From Polynucleobacter sp. TUM22923 (GTDB lineage Bacteria > Pseudomonadota > Gammaproteobacteria > Burkholderiales > Burkholderiaceae): a DNA stretch of 64,000 bases. Location: NCBI RefSeq assembly GCF_030295705.1, contig NZ_AP027274.1:868001-932000 (forward strand), in the 5' to 3' direction. The notes beneath the pieces are model-generated. The model was not told the origin of the DNA. It did not search any database and worked only from the letters and a program-made list of their open reading frames with translations. Positions 37,428 through 47,557 of this stretch are shown piece after piece. A program made the position numbers and the translations under genes. How positions within the stretch are numbered: the first letter of the stretch is position 1; the number at the start of each line of letters is the position of its first letter.

Positions 37428-38837
37428 TTAAGAAATTTTTCGTATATCTACAAAGTGACCTTCAATAGCGGCAGCTGCTGCCATTGCCGGGCTTACTAAG
37501 TGGGTTCGACCACCATTACCCTGACGGCCCTCAAAGTTTCTATTTGAAGTGGAGGCACAGCGCTCACCAGGTTCAAGCCGGTCTGCATTCATCGCTAGAC
37601 ACATCGAGCAACCAGGCTCACGCCATTCAAAACCAGCAGCTTTGAACACCCGATCCAAGCCCTCACGCTCAGCCTGCGCCTTTACAAGACCAGAGCCTGG
37701 AACAACCATTGCCAGCTTTACATTCGCGGCTACTTTTTTACCCAAACGATCGACAACCTTGGCAGCTGCTCGGATGTCTTCAATGCGACTATTGGTGCAA
37801 GAGCCGATGAATACCTTATCAACAGCAATATTACTTAAGGGAGTATTAGGCTTGAGGCCCATGTATTCAAGCGCTCTTTCCATTGCTGAGCGTTTATTAG
37901 GATCGCGCTCTTTCTCCGGATCAGGTACACGGCCACTAATGGAGAGCACCATTTCAGGGGAAGTACCCCAGGTAACTTGAGGATCAATTTCTTCGGCGCG
38001 CAGCTCAACAACTGCATCAAACTGGGCATCCACGTCAGAGTGCAAGGTGCGCCAATACTGCAATGCATGACGCAAAGACTCTCCTTGTGGCGAGTAAGGG
38101 CGACCCTGAATATATTCGATCGTCACTTCATCTACTGCAATCAAGCCTGCGCGGGCTCCGGCTTCAATAGCCATATTGCAGATGGTCATACGACCTTCCA
38201 TTGATAGATTCCGAATAGCCTCACCAGCAAATTCAATGGTGTAACCCGTGCCGCCAGCCGTACCAATCTTGCCAATGACAGCAAGAACAATATCTTTAGC
38301 AGTAGAGCCCGGCTGCAATCTGCCATCTATTCTGACCAGCATATTTTTACTTTTTTTCATTAGTAAAGTTTGCGTCGCCAAAACATGCTCAACCTCAGAG
38401 GTGCCAATACCAAAGGCCAGAGCACCAAAAGCACCGTGAGTGCTGGTATGAGAATCACCACAAACCACCGTCATTCCAGGAAGGGTTGCGCCCTGCTCTG
38501 GTCCAATGACGTGAACGATCCCTTGGCGGGCATCGTTCATTTTGTATTGTGTGATCCCAAAGGCATCACAATTTTTGTCTAAGGTATCGACTTGTAACTT
38601 GGAAATAGGATCTGCAATTCCCTCGGAACGATCTGTCGTAGGAACGTTATGATCTGAGACCGCAAGATTTGCAGAGATCCGCCAAATAGGACGACCCGCG
38701 ATTGTTAAACCCTCAAAGGCTTGGGGGCTCGTAACTTCATGCAGAAGTTGACGATCAATGTAGATTGTTGCAGTGCCATCACCCTCGGAATAAACAACGT
38801 GGTCATCCCATAACTTATCGTAAAGCGTGCGCGACAT
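37428..38837 (-). CDS. leuC: 3-isopropylmalate dehydratase large subunit
   Basis: LeuC carries the 4Fe-4S cluster of isopropylmalate isomerase. The 469-residue protein has the cluster cysteines in [14 protein letters not shown] and in [11 protein letters not shown], plus [20 protein letters not shown]. It opens the leuC-entericidin-leuD-leuB-asd group, starting 18 bases after gltA ends. Confidence 0.97.
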   Translation of the reverse strand: MSRTLYDKLWDDHVVYSEGDGTATIYIDRQLLHEVTSPQAFEGLTIAGRPIWRISANLAVSDHNVPTTDRSEGIADPISKLQVDTLDKNCDAFGITQYKMNDARQGIVHVIGPEQGATLPGMTVVCGDSHTSTHGAFGALAFGIGTSEVEHVLATQTLLMKKSKNMLVRIDGRLQPGSTAKDIVLAVIGKIGTAGGTGYTIEFAGEAIRNLSMEGRMTICNMAIEAGARAGLIAVDEVTIEYIQGRPYSPQGESLRHALQYWRTLHSDVDAQFDAVVELRAEEIDPQVTWGTSPEMVLSISGRVPDPEKERDPNKRSAMERALEYMGLKPNTPLSNIAVDKVFIGSCTNSRIEDIRAAAKVVDRLGKKVAANVKLAMVVPGSGLVKAQAEREGLDRVFKAAGFEWREPGCSMCLAMNADRLEPGERCASTSNRNFEGRQGNGGRTHLVSPAMAAAAAIEGHFVDIRKIS

Positions 38838-38855
38838 GAAAATCCTTTATGACGA

Positions 38856-40169
38856 CTATTTACGAGCAGTAATGGCGGGCACTTTTCGTGAAGTTTCCCC
38901 AACATACAGCTGGCGCGGACGACCAATCTTGTACTCTGAATCTGTAATCATTTCTTCCCACTGCGCAATCCAGCCAACCGTTCTTGCCAAAGCAAAGATG
39001 CAAGTAAACATTTCAGTAGGAACGCCTAGCGCACGCTGAACAATGCCAGAATAGAAATCAACGTTCGGATAGAGTTTGCGGCTTACGAAATACTCATCTT
39101 CTAAAGCAATTTTCTCAAGAGTCATCGCTAACTTGAATAATGGATCATTCTCAAGACCCATTTCTTTGAGTACTTCGTAACAAGTTTCCCGCATTAACTT
39201 CGCGCGAGGATCAAAGTTTTTATAAACACGATGACCAAAACCCATCAAACGAACACTTGAATTTTTATCCTTGACCTGGGCAATAAAATCACCAATCTTG
39301 TCAACGCCACCATTAGCCTGAATTTCATTCAACATTTCTAAGCAAGCTTCATTGGCGCCGCCGTGTGCTGGACCCCATAAACAAGCAATACCTGCAGAGA
39401 TGGCTGCAAATGGATTTGTACCGGAAGAGCCGCATAAACGCACTGTCGATGTGGAGGCATTCTGCTCATGATCTGCATGCAATGTGAAGATGCGATCTAA
39501 AGCACGCACTAATACAGGGTTAATTTTGTAATCTTCGCAAGGCGTAGCAAACATCATACGCATGAAGTTAGCAGTGTAAGACAGGGAATTATCTGGATAA
39601 ATAAATGGCTGTCCGACAGAATACTTATAGGCCATCGCGACCAAAGTTGGCATCTTAGCAATCAAGCGAATCTGCGCAATCTCACGTGCTTTTGGCTGAC
39701 TGTAGTCAATCGCATCATGATAAAAGGCTGCCATAGCACCAACCAATCCCGTTAAAACCGACATTGGATGTGCATCTCTACGGAATCCACGCAAGAAGAA
39801 TTGCATCTGCTCATGAACCATTGTGTGGTGCATGACCATATCTTCAAAATCTTTTTTCTGTTTTGCGTTTGGCAAATCACCATTAATGAGCAAAAAGCAG
39901 ACTTCTAAAAAGTCACAGTTGTGGGCTAAATCTTCAATGGGGTAACCGCGGTAGAGCAACTCGCCCTTGTCCCCATCAATGTAAGTAATCTTACTATTGC
40001 ATGAAGCGGTCGACAGAAAACCAGAATCGTAAGTGAACTTACCAGTTTGACCGTAGAGCTTACGAATATCAATGACGTCTGGGCCGACCGTGCCTTTATA
40101 AATTGGCAACTCAATGTCAGGGGTACCATCTGAGAACGATAATTTTGCCTTGATATCCGATTCAATCAT
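38856..40169 (-). CDS. gltA: Citrate synthase
   Basis: GltA joins oxaloacetate and acetyl-CoA. The 437-residue type II citrate synthase has catalytic residues in [13 protein letters not shown] (His) and [14 protein letters not shown], and a long N-terminal beta region typical of the hexameric gram-negative form. The ATG at 40169 has AAGGA 7 bases upstream and gives the usual [10 protein letters not shown] start. A form 7 residues longer is less likely. It is downstream of sdhE in the TCA group. Confidence 0.96.
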   Translation of the reverse strand: MIESDIKAKLSFSDGTPDIELPIYKGTVGPDVIDIRKLYGQTGKFTYDSGFLSTASCNSKITYIDGDKGELLYRGYPIEDLAHNCDFLEVCFLLINGDLPNAKQKKDFEDMVMHHTMVHEQMQFFLRGFRRDAHPMSVLTGLVGAMAAFYHDAIDYSQPKAREIAQIRLIAKMPTLVAMAYKYSVGQPFIYPDNSLSYTANFMRMMFATPCEDYKINPVLVRALDRIFTLHADHEQNASTSTVRLCGSSGTNPFAAISAGIACLWGPAHGGANEACLEMLNEIQANGGVDKIGDFIAQVKDKNSSVRLMGFGHRVYKNFDPRAKLMRETCYEVLKEMGLENDPLFKLAMTLEKIALEDEYFVSRKLYPNVDFYSGIVQRALGVPTEMFTCIFALARTVGWIAQWEEMITDSEYKIGRPRQLYVGETSRKVPAITARK

Positions 40170-40226
40170 TTCTAATCCTTGGTCATTCAAATTAACAATT
40201 AATAATTAATACACTTTTTGACGCAG

Positions 40227-40496
40227 TTACTTCTCACGCAGTTGCTGCAATACCGCCTTGAAAATGTCTGTTTGGGACTCCGTAGCAAGTGACTCTACGG
40301 AATCTTTACGGCCAATCAATAGATCCATTAGATCGTTATCTTCAAGAGCGAATAGCTTAGTTAAAACAGCGCCAGTTTCCACATCTATTGAATCAGTATA
40401 TCGAGTAAAAAAACGCTGCAAGATTAAATCGTTCTCAAGCAATCCCCGGCGGGCATCACTTTTTAAGCGATATAACGCTGCAGTGGTCAGGTTCAT
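40227..40496 (-). CDS. sdhE: FAD assembly factor SdhE
   Basis: SdhE helps attach FAD covalently to SdhA. The 89-residue helical protein has the RRGLLENDLIL motif (family RGxxE) and LLDLLIGR-like DLMDLLIGR. It overlaps sdhB by 4 bases, so its translation is coupled to the enzyme it matures. Confidence 0.92.
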   Translation of the reverse strand: MNLTTAALYRLKSDARRGLLENDLILQRFFTRYTDSIDVETGAVLTKLFALEDNDLMDLLIGRKDSVESLATESQTDIFKAVLQQLREK

Positions 40497-41197
40497 ACCG
40501 CTCTTCGTACCATCAGTTCTTTGATTTTTCCAATGGCTTTAGTTGGATTCAGGTGCTTAGGACAGACATCCACGCAATTCATGATCGTATGGCAGCGGAA
40601 TAAACGATATGGATCTTCTAGGTTGTCTAGACGCTGCGCAGTATCCTCATCGCGACTATCCGCAATGAAGCGATAAGCCTGGAGCAAGCCAGCTGGGCCT
40701 ACAAACTTGTCTGGATTCCACCAAAATGAAGGGCAAGCAGTAGAGCAAGAAGCGCACAAAATGCACTCATACAAACCGTTCAGCTCTTCACGCTCTTCAG
40801 GGCTCTGGAGACGCTCTTTTTCTGGTGCAGGATTATCGTTCACCAAATAAGGCTTAATAGATAAATATTGTTTGAAAAACAAAGTCATGTCGACGATCAA
40901 ATCACGCACTACTGGCAAGCCAGGTAAAGGACGTAAGGTGATGACTTTAGGCAAAGTCAACATATTGGTTAAGCAAGCTAGGCCATTCTTGCCGTTGATA
41001 TTCATGGCATCAGAGCCGCAAACACCCTCACGGCATGAGCGGCGATAGGTAATTGATTCATCCTGTTTCTTTAGGGAAATCAAGGCATCCAATAGCATGC
41101 GCTCACCAGTTAGCTCTAACTCATAACGCACCATGCGTGGAGCTGCGTCGACGTCTGGATCGTAGCGGTAAATTTCAAATATACGAATATCACTCAT
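40493..41197 (-). CDS. sdhB: Succinate dehydrogenase iron-sulfur subunit
   Basis: SdhB passes electrons from SdhA to quinone through three clusters. The 234-residue protein shows the 2Fe-2S site (SCREGVCGSDAM, ending in GLAC), the 4Fe-4S site (CILCASCSTACP) and the 3Fe-4S site (CHTIMNCVDVCPKHLNP). It follows sdhA by 17 bases. Confidence 0.97.
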   Translation of the reverse strand: MSDIRIFEIYRYDPDVDAAPRMVRYELELTGERMLLDALISLKKQDESITYRRSCREGVCGSDAMNINGKNGLACLTNMLTLPKVITLRPLPGLPVVRDLIVDMTLFFKQYLSIKPYLVNDNPAPEKERLQSPEEREELNGLYECILCASCSTACPSFWWNPDKFVGPAGLLQAYRFIADSRDEDTAQRLDNLEDPYRLFRCHTIMNCVDVCPKHLNPTKAIGKIKELMVRRAV

Positions 41198-41214
41198 TTT
41201 CTATTTCTCTTCGC

Positions 41215-42993
41215 TTAGAAAGTACGTTCTTTGGGTGGGAAGGACTCAACGGTCAATGGCTTAAGCACTACTGGCTTGTAGTCAAGGCGATTGCCTTGGC
41301 TATACCAAAGTGTATGCTTCATCCAATGTTCATCATCGCGCTCTTGATGATCGTCATGAGAATGGGCGCCACGACTCTCTTTGCGGGCAGCCGCAGAAAT
41401 CATCGTTGCATTGGCAGTCTCTATCAAATTAGCAACCTCAAGCGCTTCAATACGTGCAGTGTTAAAGATAGCTGATTTGTCCTTTAACCATAGATGCTTA
41501 GCGCGCTCAGTTAGTTTTGCCATTTGGCGAACGCCTTCATCCATCAGCTCTTGATTACGGAAGACACCAGCATATTTCTGCATCGTCTTACGAATATCGT
41601 TAGCAACATCTTGTGCATATTCACCAGAGCTAGAGTTATCTAACTGCGCTACTCGCTCAAGCGTTTTCTCGCCAGCATTTTCAGGTAATGGCTTGAAGTC
41701 TTGATTCTTCAGATCTAGGGCAACGATATGCTTGCCTGCTGCACGACCAAACACGAGTAAGTCGAGCAGAGAATTGGTTCCAAGACGGTTTGCGCCATGA
41801 ACAGAAACACAGGAACACTCGCCGATGGCATACAAACCATTCACGATTTCATTATGCTTACCGTTACCAGGCACAACTACCTGTCCATTGATGTTCGTTG
41901 GTATACCACCCATCTGATAGTGAATAGTTGGCACAACAGGAATAGGTTCTTTGGTTACATCGACGTTAGCAAAGTTGATACCAATCTCATACACAGATGG
42001 CAGTCGCTTCATGATGGTTTCTGCGCCAATATGAGTCAAATCCAATACAACGTAGTCCCCATTTGGGCCGCAACCGCGCCCTTCTTTAATCTCTTGGTCC
42101 ATACAGCGTGAAATGAAATCACGAGGTGCTAGATCTTTATATGTTGGAGCGTATCGCTCCATAAAGCGCTCGCCGTCTTTATTACGCAAAATGGCGCCTT
42201 CACCACGACAGCCTTCAGTCAGCAGTACACCTGCACCAGCAACGCCCGTTGGGTGAAATTGCCAGAACTCCATATCTTCTAATGGAATATCTGCTCGTGC
42301 TGCCAAACCCATACCGTCACCAGTATTAATAAAGGCATTGGTTGAAGCATCCCAAATACGGCCGGCACCACCAGTAGCTAACATCACTACCTTTGCTTCT
42401 AAGATATAGATCTCGCCTGTTTCCATCTCTAGAGCAGTCACACCAACTACATCACCAGCATCATCACGAATCAGGTCAAGTGCTAGCCACTCAACAAAAA
42501 AGTTGGTTTTAGCGCGTACGTTACGTTGATAGAGGGTATGCAACATGGCATGACCTGTACGGTCAGCTGCAGCACAAGCGCGCTGCACAGCTTTTTCACC
42601 ATAGTTTGCCGTGTGCCCACCAAATGGACGCTGATAAATTGTGCCGTCTGGATTGCGGTCAAAAGGCATTCCATAATGCTCAAGCTCGTAAACCACCTTA
42701 GGGGCTTCACGACACATGAACTCAATCACATCTTGGTCGCCCAGCCAGTCAGAACCCTTAATCGTGTCATAAAAATGATAGTGCCAATTATCTTCACTCA
42801 TATTTCCTAAAGCGGCACCGATACCACCTTGAGCTGCCACCGTATGTGAACGCGTTGGAAATACTTTAGTCAAAACAGCGACATTCAGACCGGCTTCTGC
42901 TAATTGCAAGGAAGCGCGCATACCTGAACCACCTGCACCAATAATCACCGCGTCGAAACGACGGCGTGGCAATACTTTTTTAATCGCAGTCAT
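41215..42993 (-). CDS. sdhA: Succinate dehydrogenase flavoprotein subunit
   Basis: SdhA oxidises succinate to fumarate in the membrane-bound complex II. The form starting at ATG 42993 has 592 residues, with the FAD loop GAGGSGMRA and the covalent FAD histidine H50 in RSHTVAAQGG. HPTGVAGAGVL and GAGANRLG-like VHGANRLGTNSLLD are active-site blocks. A start 14 codons upstream would overlap sdhD and is rejected. It comes 4 bases after the sdhD stop. Confidence 0.97.
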   Translation of the reverse strand: MTAIKKVLPRRRFDAVIIGAGGSGMRASLQLAEAGLNVAVLTKVFPTRSHTVAAQGGIGAALGNMSEDNWHYHFYDTIKGSDWLGDQDVIEFMCREAPKVVYELEHYGMPFDRNPDGTIYQRPFGGHTANYGEKAVQRACAAADRTGHAMLHTLYQRNVRAKTNFFVEWLALDLIRDDAGDVVGVTALEMETGEIYILEAKVVMLATGGAGRIWDASTNAFINTGDGMGLAARADIPLEDMEFWQFHPTGVAGAGVLLTEGCRGEGAILRNKDGERFMERYAPTYKDLAPRDFISRCMDQEIKEGRGCGPNGDYVVLDLTHIGAETIMKRLPSVYEIGINFANVDVTKEPIPVVPTIHYQMGGIPTNINGQVVVPGNGKHNEIVNGLYAIGECSCVSVHGANRLGTNSLLDLLVFGRAAGKHIVALDLKNQDFKPLPENAGEKTLERVAQLDNSSSGEYAQDVANDIRKTMQKYAGVFRNQELMDEGVRQMAKLTERAKHLWLKDKSAIFNTARIEALEVANLIETANATMISAAARKESRGAHSHDDHQERDDEHWMKHTLWYSQGNRLDYKPVVLKPLTVESFPPKERTF

Positions 42994-42997
42994 CGAA

Positions 42998-43363
42998 TTA
43001 CACTTTCCACAAAATTTGAATGGCGTAGGCTGCACAAGCCAAGAGATACAACATTGTTAAGGCCTGAAGCGTTAATCGAACACTCAATGGCTTGATATAG
43101 TCCATCCAAATATCTCGAATACCAATCCAAGCGTGATAGAACAGACTAATAAAAGCCAGCAAGGTCAACAACTTCATAAATTGGTTGGCAAATAAACCAG
43201 CCCAACCCTCGTAGGTTGCACTACCAGTGATGCAATAGTCCACCAGTAAAACGATGGTGAAAACTACCATCACAACCGCAGTAATGCGCTGAATAATCCA
43301 TTCTTTGAGACCGTAATGCGCTCCAACGACTAGGCGCTTTGGTCCGATTTGATAAATAGGCAT
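42998..43363 (-). CDS. sdhD: Succinate dehydrogenase membrane anchor subunit SdhD
   Basis: SdhD is one of two membrane anchors that bind heme b and quinone. The 121-residue protein has three membrane helices, and FYHAWIGIRDIWMDYI carries the heme-ligand histidine region. It is 25 bases after sdhC and just before sdhA. Confidence 0.93.
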   Translation of the reverse strand: MPIYQIGPKRLVVGAHYGLKEWIIQRITAVVMVVFTIVLLVDYCITGSATYEGWAGLFANQFMKLLTLLAFISLFYHAWIGIRDIWMDYIKPLSVRLTLQALTMLYLLACAAYAIQILWKV

Positions 43364-43388
43364 TTATATTTCCTTAACGAAGCAGTGT

Positions 43389-43814
43389 TTAGTACAGGTC
43401 GAATAATTTAAGGCCGACCAATGCGGTCAATAAAAGGCCCAAACAAAATACGATAATGGCGGAACGATTAGCGTCCACTTTTTCAACGCCGATATCTAGA
43501 TCTAGCAAGAGATAGCGAATTCCTGCACAAAAATGGTGCAGGAAGGCCCAAATCAAGCCAAGCGCAATCAACTTCACCAAAATATGACCTGTGAGCATCT
43601 GAAACTTTGCATAGCTCATCTCAGAAGCAAGGCTTTGATCAAAAAGATACAAGATAAATGGCAGCATCAAAAACAGAGCAGCACCACTTATCCGGTGGAG
43701 GATAGACACTTTTCCAGCCCAAGGGAGGCGATATTTAATTAGTTGGGCTAAGCCGATATTCCGATAAACGGGTTTGGCTTTCTTAACGTCTTGCTGTGCA
43801 TCAACCATGGGCAA
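43389..43814 (-). CDS. sdhC: Succinate dehydrogenase cytochrome b556 subunit SdhC
   Basis: SdhC is the other anchor of complex II. The 141-residue protein has three membrane helices with SILHRISGAALF (quinone-site Ser/Arg) and FLHHFCAGIRYLLLD (heme-ligand His). It begins the sdhCDAB-sdhE operon. Upstream, 43881-43892 holds an inverted repeat CTTTA-AA-TAAAG in the 135-base gap to gntR. Confidence 0.95.
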   Translation of the reverse strand: MPMVDAQQDVKKAKPVYRNIGLAQLIKYRLPWAGKVSILHRISGAALFLMLPFILYLFDQSLASEMSYAKFQMLTGHILVKLIALGLIWAFLHHFCAGIRYLLLDLDIGVEKVDANRSAIIVFCLGLLLTALVGLKLFDLY

Positions 43815-43949
43815 TCTCGATATTTAGTAGGCAGTTTGAGGATAGTTTGTTGTGTTGCAATATATTCTATTGGAAATATTCTTTAAATAAAGGTAATTTG
43901 GCGATTCAAGGGGCTAAAGCGGGTTTTAAGCATGCTCATAGTGTAATCG

Positions 43950-44687
43950 TTAGTTTAATTTATTGCCGTAGTGCTGCTCAGAAGTGTCATAACGAGCCCT
44001 TCGAATTTCTACCGGCTTATCACCATAAGTAAAAGCGACCCGCTCCACGGACAATAAGGGGGATCCAACTGGAAGCTGCAGGTGGGTAGAAATCGCTACA
44101 TCAGCCAAGACTGCCTTGATTTTTTCTTCGGCGCGGACCATGTGCGTGGAATATTTGGCCTCATAAAGAGCGTAAACAGGACCCGACCATGCATTAAGAG
44201 ACTCAAGACTCAATCCGCGAAAGACCTCCTCCGGAAGCCAAATTTCCTCAAAAACAGTCGGCCTTCCAGAAATACATTGCACACGCTCAATTCGAATGAT
44301 GAGATCACCAGCGCTAATTTCAAGTAAATCCGCGATATAAGCGTCCGAATGTAGGGTTTCACAAGCCAGGAATTGATTTTTAAGGTGAAAAGGTTGGCCA
44401 GAGTCAGGCTCTAGACTGAGGAAGCGATACTGACCCCCCTCCTCCTGATGGGTTGCAACAAAAGTACCCTTGCCCTGACGTCGTACCAAAAGATTCTGGG
44501 CAGAAAGCTCATCGATTGCCTTGCGCACGGTTCCCTGACTAACGGCGTATCGAGCTGCTAGCTCCATTTCACTGGGAATGGGCGTTCCTGGTAACCACTC
44601 AGAAGCCTGCAAGCTCGCCAACAGCAGAGCCTTAATCTGCTCGTAGAGCGGACTAAATGAGGCAACAGGTTCAGTGATAAGTGACAA
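43950..44687 (-). CDS. GntR-family regulator with UTRA domain (HutC type)
   Basis: This 245-residue protein has an N-terminal winged helix (SQGTVRKAIDELSAQNL as recognition region) and a C-terminal UTRA effector domain from about residue 90. It lies between mdh (divergent) and sdhC (same strand, downstream). This position is typical of a betaproteobacterial regulator of TCA genes. Overlapping promoters and a palindrome at 44740-44751 suggest that it controls itself and mdh. The effector is unknown; a TCA-cycle acid is a guess. Confidence 0.88.
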   Translation of the reverse strand: MSLITEPVASFSPLYEQIKALLLASLQASEWLPGTPIPSEMELAARYAVSQGTVRKAIDELSAQNLLVRRQGKGTFVATHQEEGGQYRFLSLEPDSGQPFHLKNQFLACETLHSDAYIADLLEISAGDLIIRIERVQCISGRPTVFEEIWLPEEVFRGLSLESLNAWSGPVYALYEAKYSTHMVRAEEKIKAVLADVAISTHLQLPVGSPLLSVERVAFTYGDKPVEIRRARYDTSEQHYGNKLN

Positions 44688-44739
44688 ATTAACTCCAGGA
44701 CTGCTGATATTGGATAAAATTGCTTAATCTTATTTTATA

Positions 44740-44751
44740 TCTTATATAAGA
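44740..44751. promoter_or_regulatory. Perfect 12-bp palindrome, candidate GntR operator
   Basis: TCTTATATAAGA is its own reverse complement. It covers the -10 box of the gntR promoter and ends 5 bases before the mdh -35 box, a fit to an autoregulatory operator. Confidence 0.6.
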
Positions 44752-44769
44752 CATGATTGACAGTGTAAA
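44741..44769 (-). promoter_or_regulatory. Sigma-70 type promoter of gntR
   Basis: On the - strand, TTTACA (44769-44764) is followed after 17 bases by TATAAG (44746-44741). The -10 box lies within the palindrome. Confidence 0.55.
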
Positions 44770-44786
44770 TGGAAACTACCTACACT
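44757..44786 (+). promoter_or_regulatory. Sigma-70 type promoter of mdh
   Basis: A perfect -35 box TTGACA (44757-44762) is followed after 18 bases by TACACT (44781-44786). The boxes overlap the gntR promoter on the other strand. A TGGAG ribosome binding site precedes the mdh ATG. Confidence 0.6.
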
Positions 44787-44841
44787 TGAATGGATAATAG
44801 AAAAAATTTTGAATCATTAACCTTAACTGGAGTTATCAGCA

Positions 44842-45831
44842 ATGCCAAAAGCCCCAATGCGTGTCGCCGTTACCGGTGCAGCCGGTCAAATCGGATATTC
44901 CCTACTTTTTCGCATCGCTAATGGCGATTTGCTGGGCAAAGATCAGCCCGTAATCCTCCAGTTACTAGAAATACCAGATGAGAAGGCTCAAAAAGCCCTA
45001 GGCGGCGTCATGATGGAGCTAGAAGACTGTGCTTTTCCTCTGCTTGCAGGAATGACCGCACACTCAGATCCAATGACAGCGTTCAAAGACATTGATGTTG
45101 CACTTTTAGTGGGGGCACGTCCTCGTGGCCCGGGGATGGAACGCAAAGACCTACTCTCAGCCAATGCACAAATTTTCACAGCCCAAGGCAAGGCGCTCAA
45201 CGCAGTAGCCAAGCGTACCGTTAAAGTTTTAGTAGTGGGCAATCCTGCCAATACCAATGCTTACATTGCTATGAAATCAGCCCCGGATATTCCTGCAAAG
45301 AATTTCACAGCAATGTTGCGACTTGACCACAATCGCGCACTTTCACAACTAGCTAACAAACTAAACAAGCCTGTCGCTGAAATTGAAAAGTTAATCGTAT
45401 GGGGCAACCACAGCCCAACGATGTATCCCGATTACCGTTTTGCCACAATTAATGGGCAATCTGTAAAGGAATTGATTAATGATGCAGATTGGAATAAAGA
45501 CACCTTTATTCCTACCGTAGGTAAGCGTGGCGCGGCTATTATTGATGCGCGTGGTCTTTCGTCAGCAGCCTCTGCAGCCAATGCTGCAATCGATCACATC
45601 CATGACTGGGTCTTGGGCACAAACGGTAAATGGGTCACTATGGGCATTCCATCAAAAGGCGAGTATGGCATCCCAGCAGAAGTGATTTATGGCTTCCCGG
45701 TAATTTGTGAGAATGGTGAATACAAGATGGTTGAAGGCTTGGAAATCGATGCTTTTTCTCGTGAACGCATGGACCATACACTGAATGAGTTACTTGAAGA
45801 GCAAGCCGGCGTCAAACACTTACTTTCTTAA
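44842..45831 (+). CDS. mdh: Malate dehydrogenase
   Basis: Mdh interconverts malate and oxaloacetate with NAD. The 329-residue protein is of the long cytosolic type: NAD loop [11 protein letters not shown], mobile loop [13 protein letters not shown] with substrate arginines, catalytic D162/R165 (LDHNR) and H190 ([11 protein letters not shown]). It is divergent from gntR and followed after 8 bases by a small secreted protein. Confidence 0.97.
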   Translation: MPKAPMRVAVTGAAGQIGYSLLFRIANGDLLGKDQPVILQLLEIPDEKAQKALGGVMMELEDCAFPLLAGMTAHSDPMTAFKDIDVALLVGARPRGPGMERKDLLSANAQIFTAQGKALNAVAKRTVKVLVVGNPANTNAYIAMKSAPDIPAKNFTAMLRLDHNRALSQLANKLNKPVAEIEKLIVWGNHSPTMYPDYRFATINGQSVKELINDADWNKDTFIPTVGKRGAAIIDARGLSSAASAANAAIDHIHDWVLGTNGKWVTMGIPSKGEYGIPAEVIYGFPVICENGEYKMVEGLEIDAFSRERMDHTLNELLEEQAGVKHLLS

Positions 45832-45839
45832 GGCTCAAT

Positions 45840-46208
45840 ATGAAACAGTTTCTCGTAATCACCAGTCTAGCCTTAGCGACGCTTTCAAACCTGGCCTATG
45901 CCAGCGAGGAAGTTTCAGCTTGGACTTGTAGCGACAATAAGCAATTTAAAACTACAGGTACAACTGAACTAATTCGCTTGACTTGGGAATCCAAAACATT
46001 TGACCTGAAACGAGAAACTTCATTACCTGGAAGCTTGCGATATAAAAATGCCGCTACCGGACATGATTTAGTTGTTCTGGGAAATAAGGCAATGCTTTTC
46101 AATATCAAATCCGGAACTCGTATGGCTGATTTTTGTCAAACCGCTGAAATGAAAACAGGCAAACTGCCTCACTTGTTTGCCGGTGCGGAACCATTTGTAC
46201 AGAACTAG
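45840..46208 (+). CDS. Small exported protein, weakly MliC-like
   Basis: This 122-residue protein has a signal peptide ending near LAYAS. The mature part has two cysteines (in AWTCSDNK and DFCQTAE), probably disulfide bonded, and a beta-rich pattern with LRYKNAATGHDLVVLGNKAMLF. This pattern resembles the MliC/PliC lysozyme-inhibitor fold, but the typical SGxRY block is altered. It follows mdh by 8 bases and is probably read through from it. The function is not recognised with confidence. Confidence 0.65.
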   Translation: MKQFLVITSLALATLSNLAYASEEVSAWTCSDNKQFKTTGTTELIRLTWESKTFDLKRETSLPGSLRYKNAATGHDLVVLGNKAMLFNIKSGTRMADFCQTAEMKTGKLPHLFAGAEPFVQN

Positions 46209-46220
46209 TAGATAGGTTAA

Positions 46221-46258
46221 AGCTGTTGATTTAAGCTGTAGATTTAAGCTGTAAATAC
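46221..46258. repeat. Three 13-bp imperfect direct repeats
   Basis: AGCTGTTGATTTA, AGCTGTAGATTTA and AGCTGTAAATAC stand in tandem between the stop of the small exported protein and its terminator. They are non-coding. Confidence 0.7.
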
Positions 46259-46263
46259 AATGT

Positions 46264-46292
46264 AAAAAAGCCGAGTAACCCTCGGCTTTTTT
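46264..46292. terminator. Bidirectional intrinsic terminator
   Basis: AAAAAAGCCGAG pairs with CTCGGCTTTTTT over a 5-base loop, so T runs follow the stem on both strands. It serves the mdh side (+) and the DUF2863 gene (-). Confidence 0.9.
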
Positions 46293-46336
46293 CTTTACCA
46301 GCAATCATTTAGTAGCTAAAGATTGCGTTGCTCTTT

Positions 46337-47548
46337 TTAGTGAAATAAGGGCTGCTGTGTTGGAGCATCATCTGGCAACTCAGCATGTACTGCTTCACCA
46401 GATCGATCTGGAAATAAAGGCGCACCGCAGTCGTCACAAAGCTCTGGATCAAAGAGCATGGCATGACGGAATACATCCTCTACCCCGGCATCGCGCAGCG
46501 CATCGGTAATGCGCTTCATGGGGCAATCATCATCTGACAAATCATTGAGTGCATCGTTGCTGACACTCTCACGATCATAAAGGGGCCAGATGACTCCATA
46601 AACCACTTCGGCAGAACCTTTCACACTAAAAGAAATTCGGTATTCATCTGCCTGCTCTTCGCCAAACGCACCCACAACACAAGATAAGCCTGCAGGTAAA
46701 ACGCCAAGGGTGCTCTCTAAGAAATTAACCGCAGCCTTCATACTCAGCGGCCTGACTTGTTTGTCAGCTAAACGACAATTTGTAAAATACGCTTCTGGCA
46801 ATAAGAGCTCAAACTCACACCCGGGCAAAAGCGCCGCAACTGGATCACGCATTGCGTTTTGCCACCCTGTCAAACTCACACCCCGCTCCTGTCGAATCGG
46901 AGGTTCTGCTTGCCAACGAAAAAGTGGGGTTCCCGATGGGGCGGCAATCGCCGCAATAATAAAACGAGGATCAGCCAATACCGCAATGGTCTCTGACATC
47001 TCTCGTAACTCTAATTTAATTTCACTTGCAGTAATGGCTGCGGTGGCTAGTGCCTCAGTCAACAAGCGAGTTTGGCAATGCGAATGGGGCATTTGGTCGA
47101 TGCTATAAAGCCAAGGAATAATTGCGAGGCGGGTATCGGTCGAAGCAATGGCCTGATGCAATGCTGCCGCCGTTGATTCCACTGCACTAGCGGACAAAGC
47201 GCCCGAAGGAATTTGATAACGAGTGTGCGCAATAATAGGCAAAGCCAAAAGCAACACATCCCAGGGTTCACCTTCATGCTCCAGCACCAAAGACTCCGCT
47301 AGGGTTTCTGCGCAGTCTGCAAGGACCTCAAATGCCAGCGTATTAATTCTGAAGGTTTGATCTAAAGCCGCATCAATCACATTTTGATTTTGACTTTTTA
47401 GCAGTCGCATCAAACGGACATCTAAACGAGCCTCCCAAAAGCGATCCTCTATTTGACTGCCTGATGCGGCTAAAGAAATAGCATCAGCAACTAAGCGCTC
47501 TACATCTGGAGATGCGCGTTGAGAAGATTTAGTGCGGTGAACGGCCAT
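46337..47548 (-). CDS. DUF2863 family protein
   Basis: This 403-residue cytosolic protein belongs to DUF2863, a family I know only from betaproteobacteria and without known function. It is Ala/Leu rich with helical repeats in the N-terminal part. The C-terminal DPELCDDCGAPLFPD holds a CxxC pair, a likely metal site. It lies 9 bases after yaaA, suggesting co-transcription. No catalytic motif is recognised. Confidence 0.8.
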   Translation of the reverse strand: MAVHRTKSSQRASPDVERLVADAISLAASGSQIEDRFWEARLDVRLMRLLKSQNQNVIDAALDQTFRINTLAFEVLADCAETLAESLVLEHEGEPWDVLLLALPIIAHTRYQIPSGALSASAVESTAAALHQAIASTDTRLAIIPWLYSIDQMPHSHCQTRLLTEALATAAITASEIKLELREMSETIAVLADPRFIIAAIAAPSGTPLFRWQAEPPIRQERGVSLTGWQNAMRDPVAALLPGCEFELLLPEAYFTNCRLADKQVRPLSMKAAVNFLESTLGVLPAGLSCVVGAFGEEQADEYRISFSVKGSAEVVYGVIWPLYDRESVSNDALNDLSDDDCPMKRITDALRDAGVEDVFRHAMLFDPELCDDCGAPLFPDRSGEAVHAELPDDAPTQQPLFH

Positions 47549-47557
47549 AGGAATAAA

